Shown piece by piece: positions 55,526 through 64,000 of a stretch of 64,000 nt of DNA. Source of the DNA: Gallionella straubiae (GTDB taxonomy: Bacteria; Pseudomonadota; Gammaproteobacteria; Burkholderiales; Gallionellaceae). The DNA is taken from contig NZ_CP194331.1 of NCBI RefSeq assembly GCF_051257895.1, positions 248,001-312,000 on the forward strand, given 5' to 3'. The position numbers were made by a program, and so were the translations under genes. Every line of letters starts with the position of its first letter. Positions within the stretch are counted from its first letter, which is position 1. The notes under the pieces are model-generated. The model was not told where the DNA came from and made no database searches. It was given only the letters and a program-made list of their open reading frames with translations.

Positions 55526-55783
55526 ATGGCTATAACAGAGGCTCAAACACGTGCTGAGCTGATTGATGCCCAGCTCGGTGCGCCCGGCTGGAACGTCAAA
55601 GACCCTGCGCAAGTCGTCGAAGAGTTCGACATTCTGACCAGTCTGCCTGACGATGTTGCTGAGCCGTGCACCAAATATGAAGGCCATCAGTTCAGCGACT
55701 ACGTCCTGCTGGGCAAAGACCGCAAACCACTTGTTGTGGTGGATTTGTCGCGCGTACCGTTGCAAAAAGAGGGCGCAGCATGA
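55526..55783 (+). CDS. HsdR N-terminal fragment, 85 aa
   Basis: MAITEAQTRAELIDAQL, GWNVKDPAQVVEEFDI and YEGHQFSDYVLLGKDRKPLV match the N-terminus of type I restriction subunit HsdR. The frame then turns into VVDLSRVPLQKEGAA and stops, just before the catalytic ExK (normally VVEAKKT) would appear, so the nuclease centre is incomplete. A good ribosome-binding site remains and the stop overlaps the next start (ATGA), so the fragment is still translated and coupled to the ATPase gene. It may be a decayed remnant or a retained small partner or leader. Confidence 0.75.
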   Translation: MAITEAQTRAELIDAQLGAPGWNVKDPAQVVEEFDILTSLPDDVAEPCTKYEGHQFSDYVLLGKDRKPLVVVDLSRVPLQKEGAA

Positions 55784-58398
55784 TTCTTTCCGAATACCGT
55801 CGTTTCTCGCAGACATTGGGCGCCACCACCGCGCCAGACATGCGCAAAGTAGCTAATCTCGTGTTGCAACATTGGGGGGACTTGCTTCCACTCACAACAG
55901 CACAAGGGCAGCGAGTCAAGAAATTTGTCGAGTTGGCCCAAACGTACTGGGATACCATCAGCGCGGATATTCAACTGACACAAGTTCAACCCGTCGCTAA
56001 CACCAACGCGATACGTCAGTTAAAAAGCCTTCGTGTCGGTCCCTTTCGTGGCTTTGCCAAACCAGAAAATTTTGATCTTTCCAGTTCGTTGGTGCTGATT
56101 TATGGCCCAAACGGCACCGGAAAGTCGAGTTTTTGCGAGTCGCTGGAATACGGCTTGCTGGGTAGCGTTGCCGATGCCGAAAGCAAACGCTTTCGCGAAC
56201 AGAACGATTACCTGAAGAATGCTCATACCGACACTTTTTCCGCACCAGTGATTTGGGCAACGGATAGCCAAGGGCAAGAGTCAGTGGTTCAGGCCAATGA
56301 AGCGGTGTATCGCTTCTGTTTTGTAGAAAAAAACCGTATTGATAACTTTTCGCGCATCGCCGCGCAAACGCCAGCCAAGCAAACCGAGCTGATTTCTACA
56401 TTGTTTGGACTGGATTCATTTAATGAGTTTGTGCGTAATTTCAGCCCTGATATTGATGGCAACAAATACATTGATTTGATCGGAAAAAAAGCGGAGGTAC
56501 TAAAACAAAAACGACAATCCCTCGCAGGTTCTGAGCAGCAAAGAAAAGCCAATGCCGAAGAATTGAAGAGGTTGGATTCAGAAGAAATTGCGCTGGCTAG
56601 CCAATACCGTGAGGGTATTACCTTTGCGCAAATGGTAATGGAGCTGCGGGGCGATGATGAAAACTCGGGGCGAATTGAATTCATTGAAAGTGAGCTACAG
56701 CAGCCTCTAGCCGCAAAAAGCCAATTAACCATCGCAAACTTGCAAGGGCTTCAACAAGGGATTCGCAGCAATCTAGCGAATGCCAGCGCTAAAGAACAGG
56801 CGCTGAAAGAGGCTGGTCAACAAGTATCGTTTAAACAGTTGTACGAAGCGGTTAGTCAAGTGCAAGCCAGCAGCCCATCACATTGCCCAGCGTGTAAAAC
56901 CTCTTTGCAACAAGTCACAGTAAATCCCTACACGCATGCCAGCGGCGAACTGAAAAAACTTCAGCACTTGGCGCAGTTGCAACAAGAGCTGCATCAACTC
57001 AATGTCGAGATAAACCAATCGCTGAATTCACTTGCGCAAGTCGTGGCAGCTTGTATTGAGCGCCTCCAGCCCAATAACGTGTTGTCCGCTTATCATGTTT
57101 CATCCGTCAGCGTTGGTTGGTGGAATTACCTGCATCAAACTTTGAGTGATGGATTCACACCATGGCAACACTTGGAAGCCCAAGTTCGACAGCTCGAAGA
57201 AACAGATAAGGCGATAGACCAAGCCGCTCAGCAACGTACAATCAAACAGCAGCAACTTACAAGGCTACGTGAATTCGATACGAAAATTACGCAATTGCAG
57301 ACGCGCCGCACAACTGCCGATACTGCTATCACTTCAGCGGATCAGGCTATTGCCAATTTCGAGGCAGTAAACGCGCAGCTGATTGTAGATGCAACGACAG
57401 AAATTGGGGTGGTCGCAAAAAACAAAGCCATTGCCCACGCCTATGCCAGCTTTGTTGCCAAATTAAACGACTACAAAAACAAATTACCTGCGCAGTTGGT
57501 CGCCGATTTGGGCGATAAAGTGGTTGAGCTTTACAACGCCTTTAATCGAAATGACTTACCCAACGAAAAGCTGTCATCTGTTCGTTTGCCTTTATCGCAA
57601 AATGAGCGACTAAGAATTTCATTTCAAACTGAACCAACTCGATGGTTTGATGCCTTGCATGTCTTAAGCGAGGGGCATATTCGCTGTATAGGCTTGGCGA
57701 TATTGATGGCAAAGAACATAAAAGAAAATTGCCCCATCTTGATTTTTGATGACCCGGTAAATGCCATTGACGATGAGCATCGCCGCACGATTCGTGAAAC
57801 GCTATTTGTCGATGATTTCTTCAAAGGTAAACAAATTATTCTCGCTATTCACGGTGAGGAGTTTTTTAACAGCACGCATCAGCTTATTGGTAAGGAGGCT
57901 GCAAAAATTGCCGAGTCGTATATTTTTGCCTCTAACCATGGACAGCACCATATTCAGGTTCATTCTTTAAAAAGACCAAAAAATTATGTGCTGGCCGCGC
58001 GGGAGCTTTATGACACAGGTGAATACCGTGACTCACTCATGTCCGCACGACGAGGGCTGGAGAACTTGTGTGAAAAAGCGTGGTATCACTATGGCAAGCA
58101 TAGCGACAAATCTGACAGTCCAATCAGTGTATCTCGACGAGCACCCAATCAGCCTTGGGATTTAAGGTCACTTGCTGATAATTTGAAATCGAAATTCAAA
58201 TCTTCAAAAGCGGAAATTTTGAACAAAGAGCAAATAGTAAATTCGCTCTCAAAATTGTTAGGTACGGATGCCAATCAGCCTCCATGGACTTATCTCAATA
58301 AAGGTACGCACGACGAAACTGATTTGCCCGAATTCGACCAGATTATAGTAGGCGAAATCGTGATCGCTCTTGAGCAGCTGGATACTACACTTTCGTAG
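55780..58398 (+). CDS. Rad50/SMC-like ATPase with zinc hook and HEPN-like C-terminus
   Basis: 872 residues, lower in GC than the core. After about 85 residues of unknown N-terminus comes the ATPase head: Walker A GPNGTGKSS (109-117). Coiled coils follow with a Rad50-type hook Cys369-Pro-Ala-Cys372, then the ABC signature LSEGH (629-633) and Walker B ILIFDDP with Asp657-Asp658. From about 736 a helical region (YVLAARELYDTGEYRD ... ARRGLENLCEKAW) ending YLNKGTHDE (838-846) looks like a HEPN-type domain, a fold of many toxic RNases, but its RxxxxH motif is altered to NKGTH. RloC/PrrC-like anticodon nucleases share the hook-plus-effector plan. Probable phage-defence effector; inference. Confidence 0.7.
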   Translation: MILSEYRRFSQTLGATTAPDMRKVANLVLQHWGDLLPLTTAQGQRVKKFVELAQTYWDTISADIQLTQVQPVANTNAIRQLKSLRVGPFRGFAKPENFDLSSSLVLIYGPNGTGKSSFCESLEYGLLGSVADAESKRFREQNDYLKNAHTDTFSAPVIWATDSQGQESVVQANEAVYRFCFVEKNRIDNFSRIAAQTPAKQTELISTLFGLDSFNEFVRNFSPDIDGNKYIDLIGKKAEVLKQKRQSLAGSEQQRKANAEELKRLDSEEIALASQYREGITFAQMVMELRGDDENSGRIEFIESELQQPLAAKSQLTIANLQGLQQGIRSNLANASAKEQALKEAGQQVSFKQLYEAVSQVQASSPSHCPACKTSLQQVTVNPYTHASGELKKLQHLAQLQQELHQLNVEINQSLNSLAQVVAACIERLQPNNVLSAYHVSSVSVGWWNYLHQTLSDGFTPWQHLEAQVRQLEETDKAIDQAAQQRTIKQQQLTRLREFDTKITQLQTRRTTADTAITSADQAIANFEAVNAQLIVDATTEIGVVAKNKAIAHAYASFVAKLNDYKNKLPAQLVADLGDKVVELYNAFNRNDLPNEKLSSVRLPLSQNERLRISFQTEPTRWFDALHVLSEGHIRCIGLAILMAKNIKENCPILIFDDPVNAIDDEHRRTIRETLFVDDFFKGKQIILAIHGEEFFNSTHQLIGKEAAKIAESYIFASNHGQHHIQVHSLKRPKNYVLAARELYDTGEYRDSLMSARRGLENLCEKAWYHYGKHSDKSDSPISVSRRAPNQPWDLRSLADNLKSKFKSSKAEILNKEQIVNSLSKLLGTDANQPPWTYLNKGTHDETDLPEFDQIIVGEIVIALEQLDTTLS

Positions 58399-58414
58399 AA
58401 TCACGAGGCACGAC

Positions 58415-59452
58415 ATGACCGACAGCAGCAAGCTCATCCGCAACAGCACAGCCGAGTTCCTGATCTTCACCGCTCAGGCCGGTGAGCAGAGCATCGAGGC
58501 GCGATATGAGGACGAAACCGTCTGGCTGACGCAGAAGCTGATGGCTGAGCTGTTTGCGGTGGATGTGCGCACGGTCAGCGAGCACCTGAAGAACATCTTT
58601 GCCAGCGGTGAGCTGGGCGAAGATTCAGTTATCCGGAAATTCCGGGTAACTGCCGCCGACGGCAAGTCCTACGCCACTAACCACTACAATCTCGATGCCA
58701 TCATCTCGGTCGGCTATCGGGTCAACTCGGTGCGCGCCACCCAGTTTCGCCAGTGGGCCACGGGTGTGCTGCGCGAGTTCGCCATCAAGGGCTTTGTGCT
58801 GGACAAGAAGCGCCTGGAGAATGGCTCTTTCCTGAACGAGGACTACTTCGAGCGCCTGCTGGCCGAGATTCGCGAGATTCGGCTGTCCGAGCGCAAGTTC
58901 TATCAAAAGATCACCGACATCTACGCCACGGCGGTGGATTACAACCGCGATGCGCCCACTACCAAAGCCTTCTTCGCCAAGGTACAGAACAAGCTGCATT
59001 TCGCCATCCATGGGCACACTGCCGCCGAGCTGATTGTGCAGCGTGCCGACAGCGGCAAGCCGCATATGGGCCTGACCTCTTGGGAGAATGCCCCCGGCGG
59101 CAAGATCATCAAGACTGACGTTGTTGTCGCCAAGAACTATCTTTCCCGGGAAGAGCTGGAATCCCTCGGGCGTATCGTGAACGCATACCTCGATCTGGCC
59201 GAAGATCGTGCTCGCCGCAATATCCCGATGACGATGGAAGACTGGGCCAAGCGGCTGGATGCTTTTCTGGAGTTTACTGAGCGGAATGTGTTACCAGATG
59301 CCGGCAAGGTTTCCACTGAAATGGCCAAAGCACACGCCGAAAGCGAGTTCGAGAAATACCGTGTCGTGCAGGATCGGCTGTTCGAGAGCGATTTTGACCG
59401 GGTGATCAAACAGATTGAGGTCGAACACAAGCCAGACGACAAAGATCAATAG
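58415..59452 (+). CDS. rhuM: RhuM family protein
   Basis: 345 residues from ATG 58415, with gagg upstream. N-terminal winged-helix-like part VWLTQKLMAELFAVDVRTVS and HYNLDAIISVGYRVNSVRAT, then WATGVLREFAIKGFVLDKKR, are characteristic of RhuM. Named after a Salmonella pathogenicity-island gene, these proteins are commonly found inside type I restriction loci and defence islands; function unknown. It starts 16 bases after the ATPase gene but is richer in GC, suggesting a different origin. No hsdM or hsdS is seen in the window. Confidence 0.88.
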   Translation: MTDSSKLIRNSTAEFLIFTAQAGEQSIEARYEDETVWLTQKLMAELFAVDVRTVSEHLKNIFASGELGEDSVIRKFRVTAADGKSYATNHYNLDAIISVGYRVNSVRATQFRQWATGVLREFAIKGFVLDKKRLENGSFLNEDYFERLLAEIREIRLSERKFYQKITDIYATAVDYNRDAPTTKAFFAKVQNKLHFAIHGHTAAELIVQRADSGKPHMGLTSWENAPGGKIIKTDVVVAKNYLSREELESLGRIVNAYLDLAEDRARRNIPMTMEDWAKRLDAFLEFTERNVLPDAGKVSTEMAKAHAESEFEKYRVVQDRLFESDFDRVIKQIEVEHKPDDKDQ

Positions 59453-59718
59453 CCTGCCTGACGAAAATCACGGCGTATCAGTGAGATCTTCGCGAATGAC
59501 GGGTATGCGCATAAGAGCGGAAGTCTGTCTAACTGGCACTTGACGGCTGCAACGACCGAGAACCGGCCACTCGACGACAGCTGCCTACACGACCGCAACT
59601 GGCTCGGAGCTGACCGTCGAGCTATGTTCTTCGCCATCCCGAAAGCGGCTATTTGAGTTCGATTAATTGGGTCGCGTGAGAGCGAATGCTGGTGGCCTGA
59701 GATGGCCGCCGACCATCC

Positions 59719-60663
59719 TTAATTCTTTTCCGGGCGGCGCTGTGGTTCGCTGAGGCGGCGTTCGGTCTTTTCGCGGGCGCTGCCCTGGGTTGTCTCCTTG
59801 TTCTTTTCGTGGCGTACGCGCGGGGCATTCGGTTTTTCTTCGCGCCGCGGCCTGGCTTCCTTGCGTTGGGCCTCGCGGCGCTGCCCGGCCTGTTTCTGCC
59901 GCTCGGCGTGCAACTTTGCGCGTTCCTCTTTCGTCGCCTTGGGGCGCTCGCTGCGGATTTCTTTCAGGTGCTTGATGCGCTCCTCGCGTATCTGCTCGAT
60001 GTGGTCACGCAGCGACTCCTTGCGCTTCTCGATGCGTTCCTCGGTCTTCAGTTTGCGCTTTACCAAAAAATCCGGCTTGCGGGCCAGGAGAAAAGGCGCG
60101 ACTGTGCGGAATCTGGGGGCGAAGGCAAACTTTTTCGGCGTCACCTCGCTCTCGCCGTATTGCGTCTTCAGCACCGTGGCGCCTTCGTTGACCGTCTCGT
60201 AGGTGCCCGGCTCGTCGCCATCGGCGCCCTCGATCACGGCGGTTTCATGGTCGGTGCCACGGATGCCGATGGTGGCGGTAGGCTTGGTGATGCGATAGGC
60301 GGGTGCGTTGTGCTTGCCTATCCAGCCGGTGATGGAGCGTATCGCTCCCCTGATCAGGGACATGAAAATCTTGTCGCCGGGGCTGCCGTCGGCCTTGTAT
60401 TCGTCCACGCGAAACTCGGTGTTCTGGCGTATGGCGACGATCCCGCCGTCCACGGTGGCGAGATGCACTTCGCCGTCCGCTGCGGTGCTGATGGTCTGCT
60501 TTTCGTATATCTGCTGCCCGGAGAAAATATCGCTGCGTTGCCCGGCAGGGTCCGATACGGAAGCGCTGCCGGAGAGGGAATCGACGGTGGCAAACAGCTC
60601 CGTGGCATGAGCATTGCCGAGAGGCAACATCAGCATCGCCAGTAGGGTGAACAGTCTTTTCAT
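59719..60663 (-). CDS. Exported FecR-domain protein with charged tail
   Basis: 314 residues: signal peptide FTLLAMLMLPLGNAHA, then a FecR domain (GEVHLATVDGGIVAIRQNTE and KPTATIGIRGTDHE) to about residue 190. The last 115 residues are extremely rich in Arg, Lys and Glu (KRKESLRDHIEQIREERIKH and on), probably a long charged helix. No fecI sigma gene or TonB receptor is adjacent and no membrane span follows the FecR part, so it is not a classical iron-dicitrate anti-sigma factor. The 266 bases before its stop hold no gene. Confidence 0.85.
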   Translation of the reverse strand: MKRLFTLLAMLMLPLGNAHATELFATVDSLSGSASVSDPAGQRSDIFSGQQIYEKQTISTAADGEVHLATVDGGIVAIRQNTEFRVDEYKADGSPGDKIFMSLIRGAIRSITGWIGKHNAPAYRITKPTATIGIRGTDHETAVIEGADGDEPGTYETVNEGATVLKTQYGESEVTPKKFAFAPRFRTVAPFLLARKPDFLVKRKLKTEERIEKRKESLRDHIEQIREERIKHLKEIRSERPKATKEERAKLHAERQKQAGQRREAQRKEARPRREEKPNAPRVRHEKNKETTQGSAREKTERRLSEPQRRPEKN

Positions 60664-60734
60664 GCTTCCTCCCTCGGAGTAGTCGGCCGCGATGGGTTAG
60701 AATACGCCGCAAATATGTCTCAATAGATCGAGCG

Positions 60735-61082
60735 ATGTCCACACCATCAAGAATGCCCACCGAAGAAGAAGTCCTGTTCGCCCTACGCAGTGTCATCGAT
60801 CCGGAAGTCGGGATGAATATCGTCGATCTTGGCCTGATCTACGGCGTGGAGATTTCGGACGAAAAGCTGCATGTCGATCTGACCATGACTACGCCGGCCT
60901 GCCCGATGGGAGAGATGATCCTGGACAACGCGCGGCATGCGCTGGAGGCAGTGGTGCCGGTGGACGTTGAAATCGAGCTCAACCTTGTGTGGAATCCGCC
61001 GTGGAGCGCGGACAAGATGAGCGAACATGCGCGCAAATATTTTGGCTGGAACGGAGCCGTTGAAAGCCCGGATTTGAATTGA
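60735..61082 (+). CDS. DUF59/MIP18-type iron-sulfur assembly protein
   Basis: 115-residue single-domain protein. EEEVLFALRSVIDPEVGMNI and DLGLIYGVEI, then LTMTTPACPMGE with the conserved Cys (about 58), are typical of SufT/PaaD-like proteins that help mature Fe-S enzymes. It ends shortly after NPPWSADKMSEHARKYFGW. Stand-alone copy, divergent from the FecR gene; not in a suf operon here. Confidence 0.92.
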   Translation: MSTPSRMPTEEEVLFALRSVIDPEVGMNIVDLGLIYGVEISDEKLHVDLTMTTPACPMGEMILDNARHALEAVVPVDVEIELNLVWNPPWSADKMSEHARKYFGWNGAVESPDLN

Positions 61083-61140
61083 TGGTGATGATGAGAACCT
61101 CAAGTGTAATAACTGCCAGCCTGCGCCAAGGGAGCAGGGC

Positions 61141-62229
61141 ATGACCGCACAACCCGGTGGTTTGGGCGTTCCGTTCCGCCTGCCGCTGTTGATCCTGGGT
61201 TTTGTTTCCCTGGCGTCGGGTGTGCTGGCCGGTCTCGCGCGGCTGGGCTGGGGAGTGCCGGCACCGACGGCGCAACTGGTCTTGTTGCATGGGCCGCTGA
61301 TGGTGTGCGGCTTCCTCGGCACCGTGATCGGCCTGGAGCGCGCGGTTGCGCTGGGCCGACGCTGGGCCTATGCGGGCCCGCTGCTGACCGGGCTGGGCGG
61401 CGTTTCCATCCTGGCAGGCTTCCCGGTTGCGATAGGCGCATCGGCCATGGCGCTCGGCAGCGCCGTGCTGCTCACCGGGACTACCCTGATCACGCTGCGC
61501 CAGCGCGAACTGTTCATGGTCACCATGGCGCTCGGCGCATTGAGCTGGCTGGCCGGCAACCTGCTGTGGCTGGCCGGTGCCGCGGTGCCTGCGGTGGTGG
61601 CGCTGTGGGTAAACTTCCTGGTGCTGACCATTGCCGGCGAACGTCTGGAACTGTCGCGCTTCCTGCCGCCTTCGCCCGGCGCCAAGAAAATCTTCAAGGT
61701 CATCCTTGCCGTGCTCGTGGCGGGCGCTCTCCTCAATGTGACCGGCAGCGGCGCCGCCGTGTATGGCATCGGGCTGCTCGGGCTGGCGCTGTGGTTGCTG
61801 CGCCAGGATGTCGCGCGCCGCACGGTAAAGGAAAAAGGCCTGACCCGCTTCATCGCCGTGTGCCTGCTTTCCGGCTATGCCTGGCTCGCCGCCGGCAGCC
61901 TCGCGCTGCTCGCCGCCGGCAGCCTGACGGGCGCGGCCTACGATGCGGTGCTGCACGCTATCCTGCTGGGTTTCGTGTTCTCCATGGTGTTCGGCCACGC
62001 GCCGATCATTTTTCCAGCGGTGGTGAAGGTCAGGATGCCTTATCACTGGACCTTCTACCTGCCGCTGCTGGTGCTGCATGCATCACTGCTGGTGCGCCTC
62101 GCGGGCAGCGGGCTGATGCAGCCGGAACTGCAAAGCCTCGGCGGATTGCTGAATGCGGCGGCGCTGGCGCTGTTCATCCTGAGCACTGTGAGCAGCGTGG
62201 TGCGCGGTTTTCGTGCCGGGAAAAAATAA
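61141..62229 (+). CDS. NnrS-like multi-span membrane protein
   Basis: 362 residues, about ten to twelve membrane spans. LLHGPLMVCGFLGTVIGLER and HAILLGFVFSMVFGHAPIIF resemble the conserved His-bearing spans of NnrS, a heme and copper membrane protein linked to nitric-oxide stress. Key histidines (LHG, LHA, FGHAP) are present. No denitrification genes are adjacent, so the role in NO tolerance is by family only. 58 bases after the DUF59 gene. Confidence 0.75.
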   Translation: MTAQPGGLGVPFRLPLLILGFVSLASGVLAGLARLGWGVPAPTAQLVLLHGPLMVCGFLGTVIGLERAVALGRRWAYAGPLLTGLGGVSILAGFPVAIGASAMALGSAVLLTGTTLITLRQRELFMVTMALGALSWLAGNLLWLAGAAVPAVVALWVNFLVLTIAGERLELSRFLPPSPGAKKIFKVILAVLVAGALLNVTGSGAAVYGIGLLGLALWLLRQDVARRTVKEKGLTRFIAVCLLSGYAWLAAGSLALLAAGSLTGAAYDAVLHAILLGFVFSMVFGHAPIIFPAVVKVRMPYHWTFYLPLLVLHASLLVRLAGSGLMQPELQSLGGLLNAAALALFILSTVSSVVRGFRAGKK

Positions 62230-62232
62230 TCC

Positions 62233-62305
62233 ACTACCACGAAGGCCGGAATGAAGGCAGCTGTAAAGTTCTTCTTCGCGCCCTTTGTGTTCTTCGTGGT
62301 GAACT
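62233..62305. repeat. CACGAAG inverted-repeat element, copy 4 (short)
   Basis: Left arm ccactaccacgaaggccgga (62231-62250) and right arm ccctttgtgttcttcgtggt (62281-62300) are inverted, with a spacer of only about 30 bases. Same family as copies at 9742, 10560 and 48827. Confidence 0.7.
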
Positions 62306-62385
62306 GATTTTTTGGCGAACTTTACTTGCCAGGCCATGTCCGAATTCCGTATTCATTTGACAGAACCGCCGGCCTTTGCCAAGCT

Positions 62386-62790
62386 ATGCCCATGTTCCGC
62401 GCCACCCGAAAATTTATCGCAGTGATCCTGGCCATCTGGCTGCCGCTCTTCAGCGGTAATGCGCTGGCCATGTCGGTTGCCATGCAGGCGATGCGTGGCG
62501 ACTGTCATTCCACTGCTGCACAACAGGATGAGCTGCACTGCGCTTCGACCGTGCAGCAGCACGCGCACCATGACCAGCTTGCCGCGGAACAGGATCAATC
62601 CACTAGCCACCAGGGCAATGCCGGCGATGATTGCGGCACCTGCCACCTGGCCTGCTGCGGATACTTGGCTGCCGCATCCATCGAAGTGATGGGGGCCCAA
62701 CCATCGGCCATGCTGTACCTGCCCGCTACGGCGCAGTTCCAATCCATCACCTCGACTCCGCTCGACCCTCCGCCTCTCGCCCGCCGCTGA
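62386..62790 (+). CDS. Exported Cys/His-rich protein, DUF2946-like
   Basis: 134 residues from ATG 62386 (62392 is an alternative). Hydrophobic leader (KFIAVILAIWLPLFSGNALA) then a His- and Cys-rich middle (QQHAHHDQLAAEQDQSTSHQ, DDCGTCHLACCG) that should bind soft metals such as copper. Resembles small DUF2946 proteins found with copper genes. Followed by a DUF411 protein and a CusC/TolC-type protein on the same strand, which supports copper handling. Confidence 0.7.
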   Translation: MPMFRATRKFIAVILAIWLPLFSGNALAMSVAMQAMRGDCHSTAAQQDELHCASTVQQHAHHDQLAAEQDQSTSHQGNAGDDCGTCHLACCGYLAAASIEVMGAQPSAMLYLPATAQFQSITSTPLDPPPLARR

Positions 62791-62911
62791 TGCGGGAAGA
62801 GTGCCCCTGTTTTTTCGCAAGCGCGCCGGATTTTCCGGCACAAGGCCTCGCCCGGAACCATCAGGCAGCCGTACGGCGCCTGCTTATCGATCACTTTTAA
62901 GGATTTGAATC

Positions 62912-63445
62912 ATGAAGACGAATCAAGCGAGTTTTGCCAGGACATTGACCGGGATTTATCCGAAGAAATACATTTTGCTGCAGGGCATGGTGCTGTGCGC
63001 CGCATTGGCCTTCTCTCTTTCCGGTTGGGCGCAGCCTCAAGGCACGGCACAGGCTGCCGCGAAGGCTGCAGAGCAGTTGCCCACCGTGGAGGTGTACAAG
63101 AGCGCACAGTGCGGCTGCTGCAAAACCTGGGCGGAGCATCTGCAGAAGAGCGGTTTCAAGGTGGTATTGCATGACGTGAACGACATCCCTGCAGCGCGCA
63201 AGAAGCTGGGCATGCCCAGCCAATATGGCTCGTGCCATACCGCCAAGGCCGGGCAATACCTGATCGAAGGCCATGTGCCGGCGGCAGACATCAAGCGCCT
63301 GCTCAAGGAACGCCCCAAGGCCATCGGCCTGGCCGTGCCTTCCATGCCGCCCGGTTCGCCCGGCATGGAAAGCGACGAGCCCGTTCCCTACGAGACCCTG
63401 CTGATCGGCAAGGACGGCAAGGCCAGCGTGTACGCGCGGCATTAA
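62912..63445 (+). CDS. DUF411 family metal-binding protein
   Basis: 177 residues: long leader ending FSLSGWAQ, then the DUF411 domain with VEVYKSAQCGCCKTWAEHLQ (CGCC motif), the LGMPSQYGSCHTA segment and GHVPAADIKRLL. Thioredoxin-like copper-binding proteins of this family often accompany copper efflux operons. The start shown is the first ATG after a weak aaggatt; a later start would shorten only the leader. Confidence 0.92.
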   Translation: MKTNQASFARTLTGIYPKKYILLQGMVLCAALAFSLSGWAQPQGTAQAAAKAAEQLPTVEVYKSAQCGCCKTWAEHLQKSGFKVVLHDVNDIPAARKKLGMPSQYGSCHTAKAGQYLIEGHVPAADIKRLLKERPKAIGLAVPSMPPGSPGMESDEPVPYETLLIGKDGKASVYARH

Positions 63446-63513
63446 ACCCGCACAATCGGCCGGACAGGAATTCCGGCGGTTGTTTTGCAATTGTTGGACA
63501 GAAGGAGCGGATC

Positions 63514-64000
63514 ATGAAGATTCGATTTTTCGTCGGGCTGGCGATTTGCGGGTTGATGGGCGTGTGGCCTGCCCATGCGGCGGAGGAGCGCATGCTGGGC
63601 TCCGATCTCGCCGGCTTGCTGGAATATGCGCGTGAGCACAATCCCGAACTCGCGGCAACGCGCTTCGACGCGGATGCCGCAGCGCAGCGCGCGCATTCGG
63701 CGGCGGCGCTGCCCGACCCGGTGCTGCGCGCCGAACTGATGGACATCACCAACCAGGGCACGGACAAGAGTGCGAGCCTGTGGCCCTCGCAGGCCGGCAG
63801 CACGCGCTACACGCTGATGCAGAGCCTGCCGTGGTACGGCAAGCGCGACCTGAAGCGGGAGGCGGCCGAGGCCGGCGCGGAGCAGGCGCGCGGCCAGAAC
63901 GCCGCGACCTGGGCGGCTCTGTCGGCGCAGGTGAAGTCGGCCTACGCGCAGTACTACTATGTCGTGGGCAGCCAGAAGATCGCGCGCGAACTCTTCGACC
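63514..64000 (+). CDS. TolC/CusC-type outer-membrane efflux protein, 3' end outside window
   Basis: The frame is open to the window end (162 codons visible). Signal peptide FFVGLAICGLMGVWPAHA is followed by the TolC-family start LAGLLEYAREHNPELAATRF and QSLPWYGKRDLKREAAEAG, typical of outer-membrane factors of RND metal efflux systems (CusC-like). A strong ribosome-binding site (aaggag) precedes the ATG. With DUF411 and the Cys/His-rich protein upstream, an RND copper efflux operon is expected to continue to the right. Confidence 0.85.
   Translation, partial: MKIRFFVGLAICGLMGVWPAHAAEERMLGSDLAGLLEYAREHNPELAATRFDADAAAQRAHSAAALPDPVLRAELMDITNQGTDKSASLWPSQAGSTRYTLMQSLPWYGKRDLKREAAEAGAEQARGQNAATWAALSAQVKSAYAQYYYVVGSQKIARELFD

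Overview
The window looks like the chromosome of a betaproteobacterium, probably of the Nitrosomonadales/Gallionellaceae kind. The grounds are a GC-rich core, the gene order ndk-rlmN-pilW-rodZ-ispG-hisS-yfgM-bamB-der, accA next to tilS, a BCAM0308-family protein and an RpfE-like protein. No rRNA or tRNA gene was seen. The genus is an inference.

Layout. (1) About 1-7,920: AT-rich end of an integrative element. It carries a cytosine methyltransferase (cut by the window edge), a probable partner restriction enzyme and a Vsr mismatch endonuclease. It also carries several unknown small genes behind a duplicated promoter/operator-like block, a small HUH-type Rep-like protein, a repeat-rich non-coding stretch, two paralogous mini-genes, a ribbon-helix-helix protein and a large serine recombinase. 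The recombinase abuts comEC, which is cut at its conserved GVNHLMSIS region, so the element appears to have integrated into the DNA-uptake gene. (2) 8.7-25.8 kb: a CDF transporter, a DUF2062 protein, an atypical pyruvate kinase and a ferredoxin-NADP reductase, then a block of stress and stationary-phase genes. These are a LuxR-type regulator, CspA-like protein, two Hsp20s, a CBS-domain protein, HPF, Cfa with an overlapping geranylgeranyl-reductase-like flavoprotein, a PEBP and an exported PIMT. (3) 25.8-34.2 kb: lolC-lolD, a toxin-antitoxin pair and a complete Neisseria-like type II-C CRISPR-Cas locus (array, cas2, cas1, cas9, tracrRNA). (4) 34.6-53.7 kb: mostly housekeeping genes, from the RpfE-like protein and a MscS-cNMP channel through accA, tilS and the ndk-to-der cluster to a SWIM/SNF2 helicase. 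(5) 53.7-59.7 kb: small accessory genes and a compact defence-like operon: an HsdR N-terminal fragment, a Rad50-like ATPase with zinc hook and HEPN-like C-terminus, and RhuM. (6) 59.7-64 kb: a FecR-domain protein, a DUF59 protein, an NnrS-like membrane protein and the start of a probable copper-handling cluster (Cys/His-rich protein, DUF411 protein, CusC/TolC-type outer-membrane protein, cut by the window end).

Two layers of genome defence are well supported: the restriction module on the element, and type II-C CRISPR-Cas. The ATPase operon is a plausible third. The most novel-looking items are the comEC-integrated element with its HUH Rep-like gene, the HsdR-fragment/Rad50-HEPN/RhuM operon, the Cfa-flavoprotein overlap, and several families of interspersed palindromes, some inserted in frame inside tilS and the RpfE-like gene.
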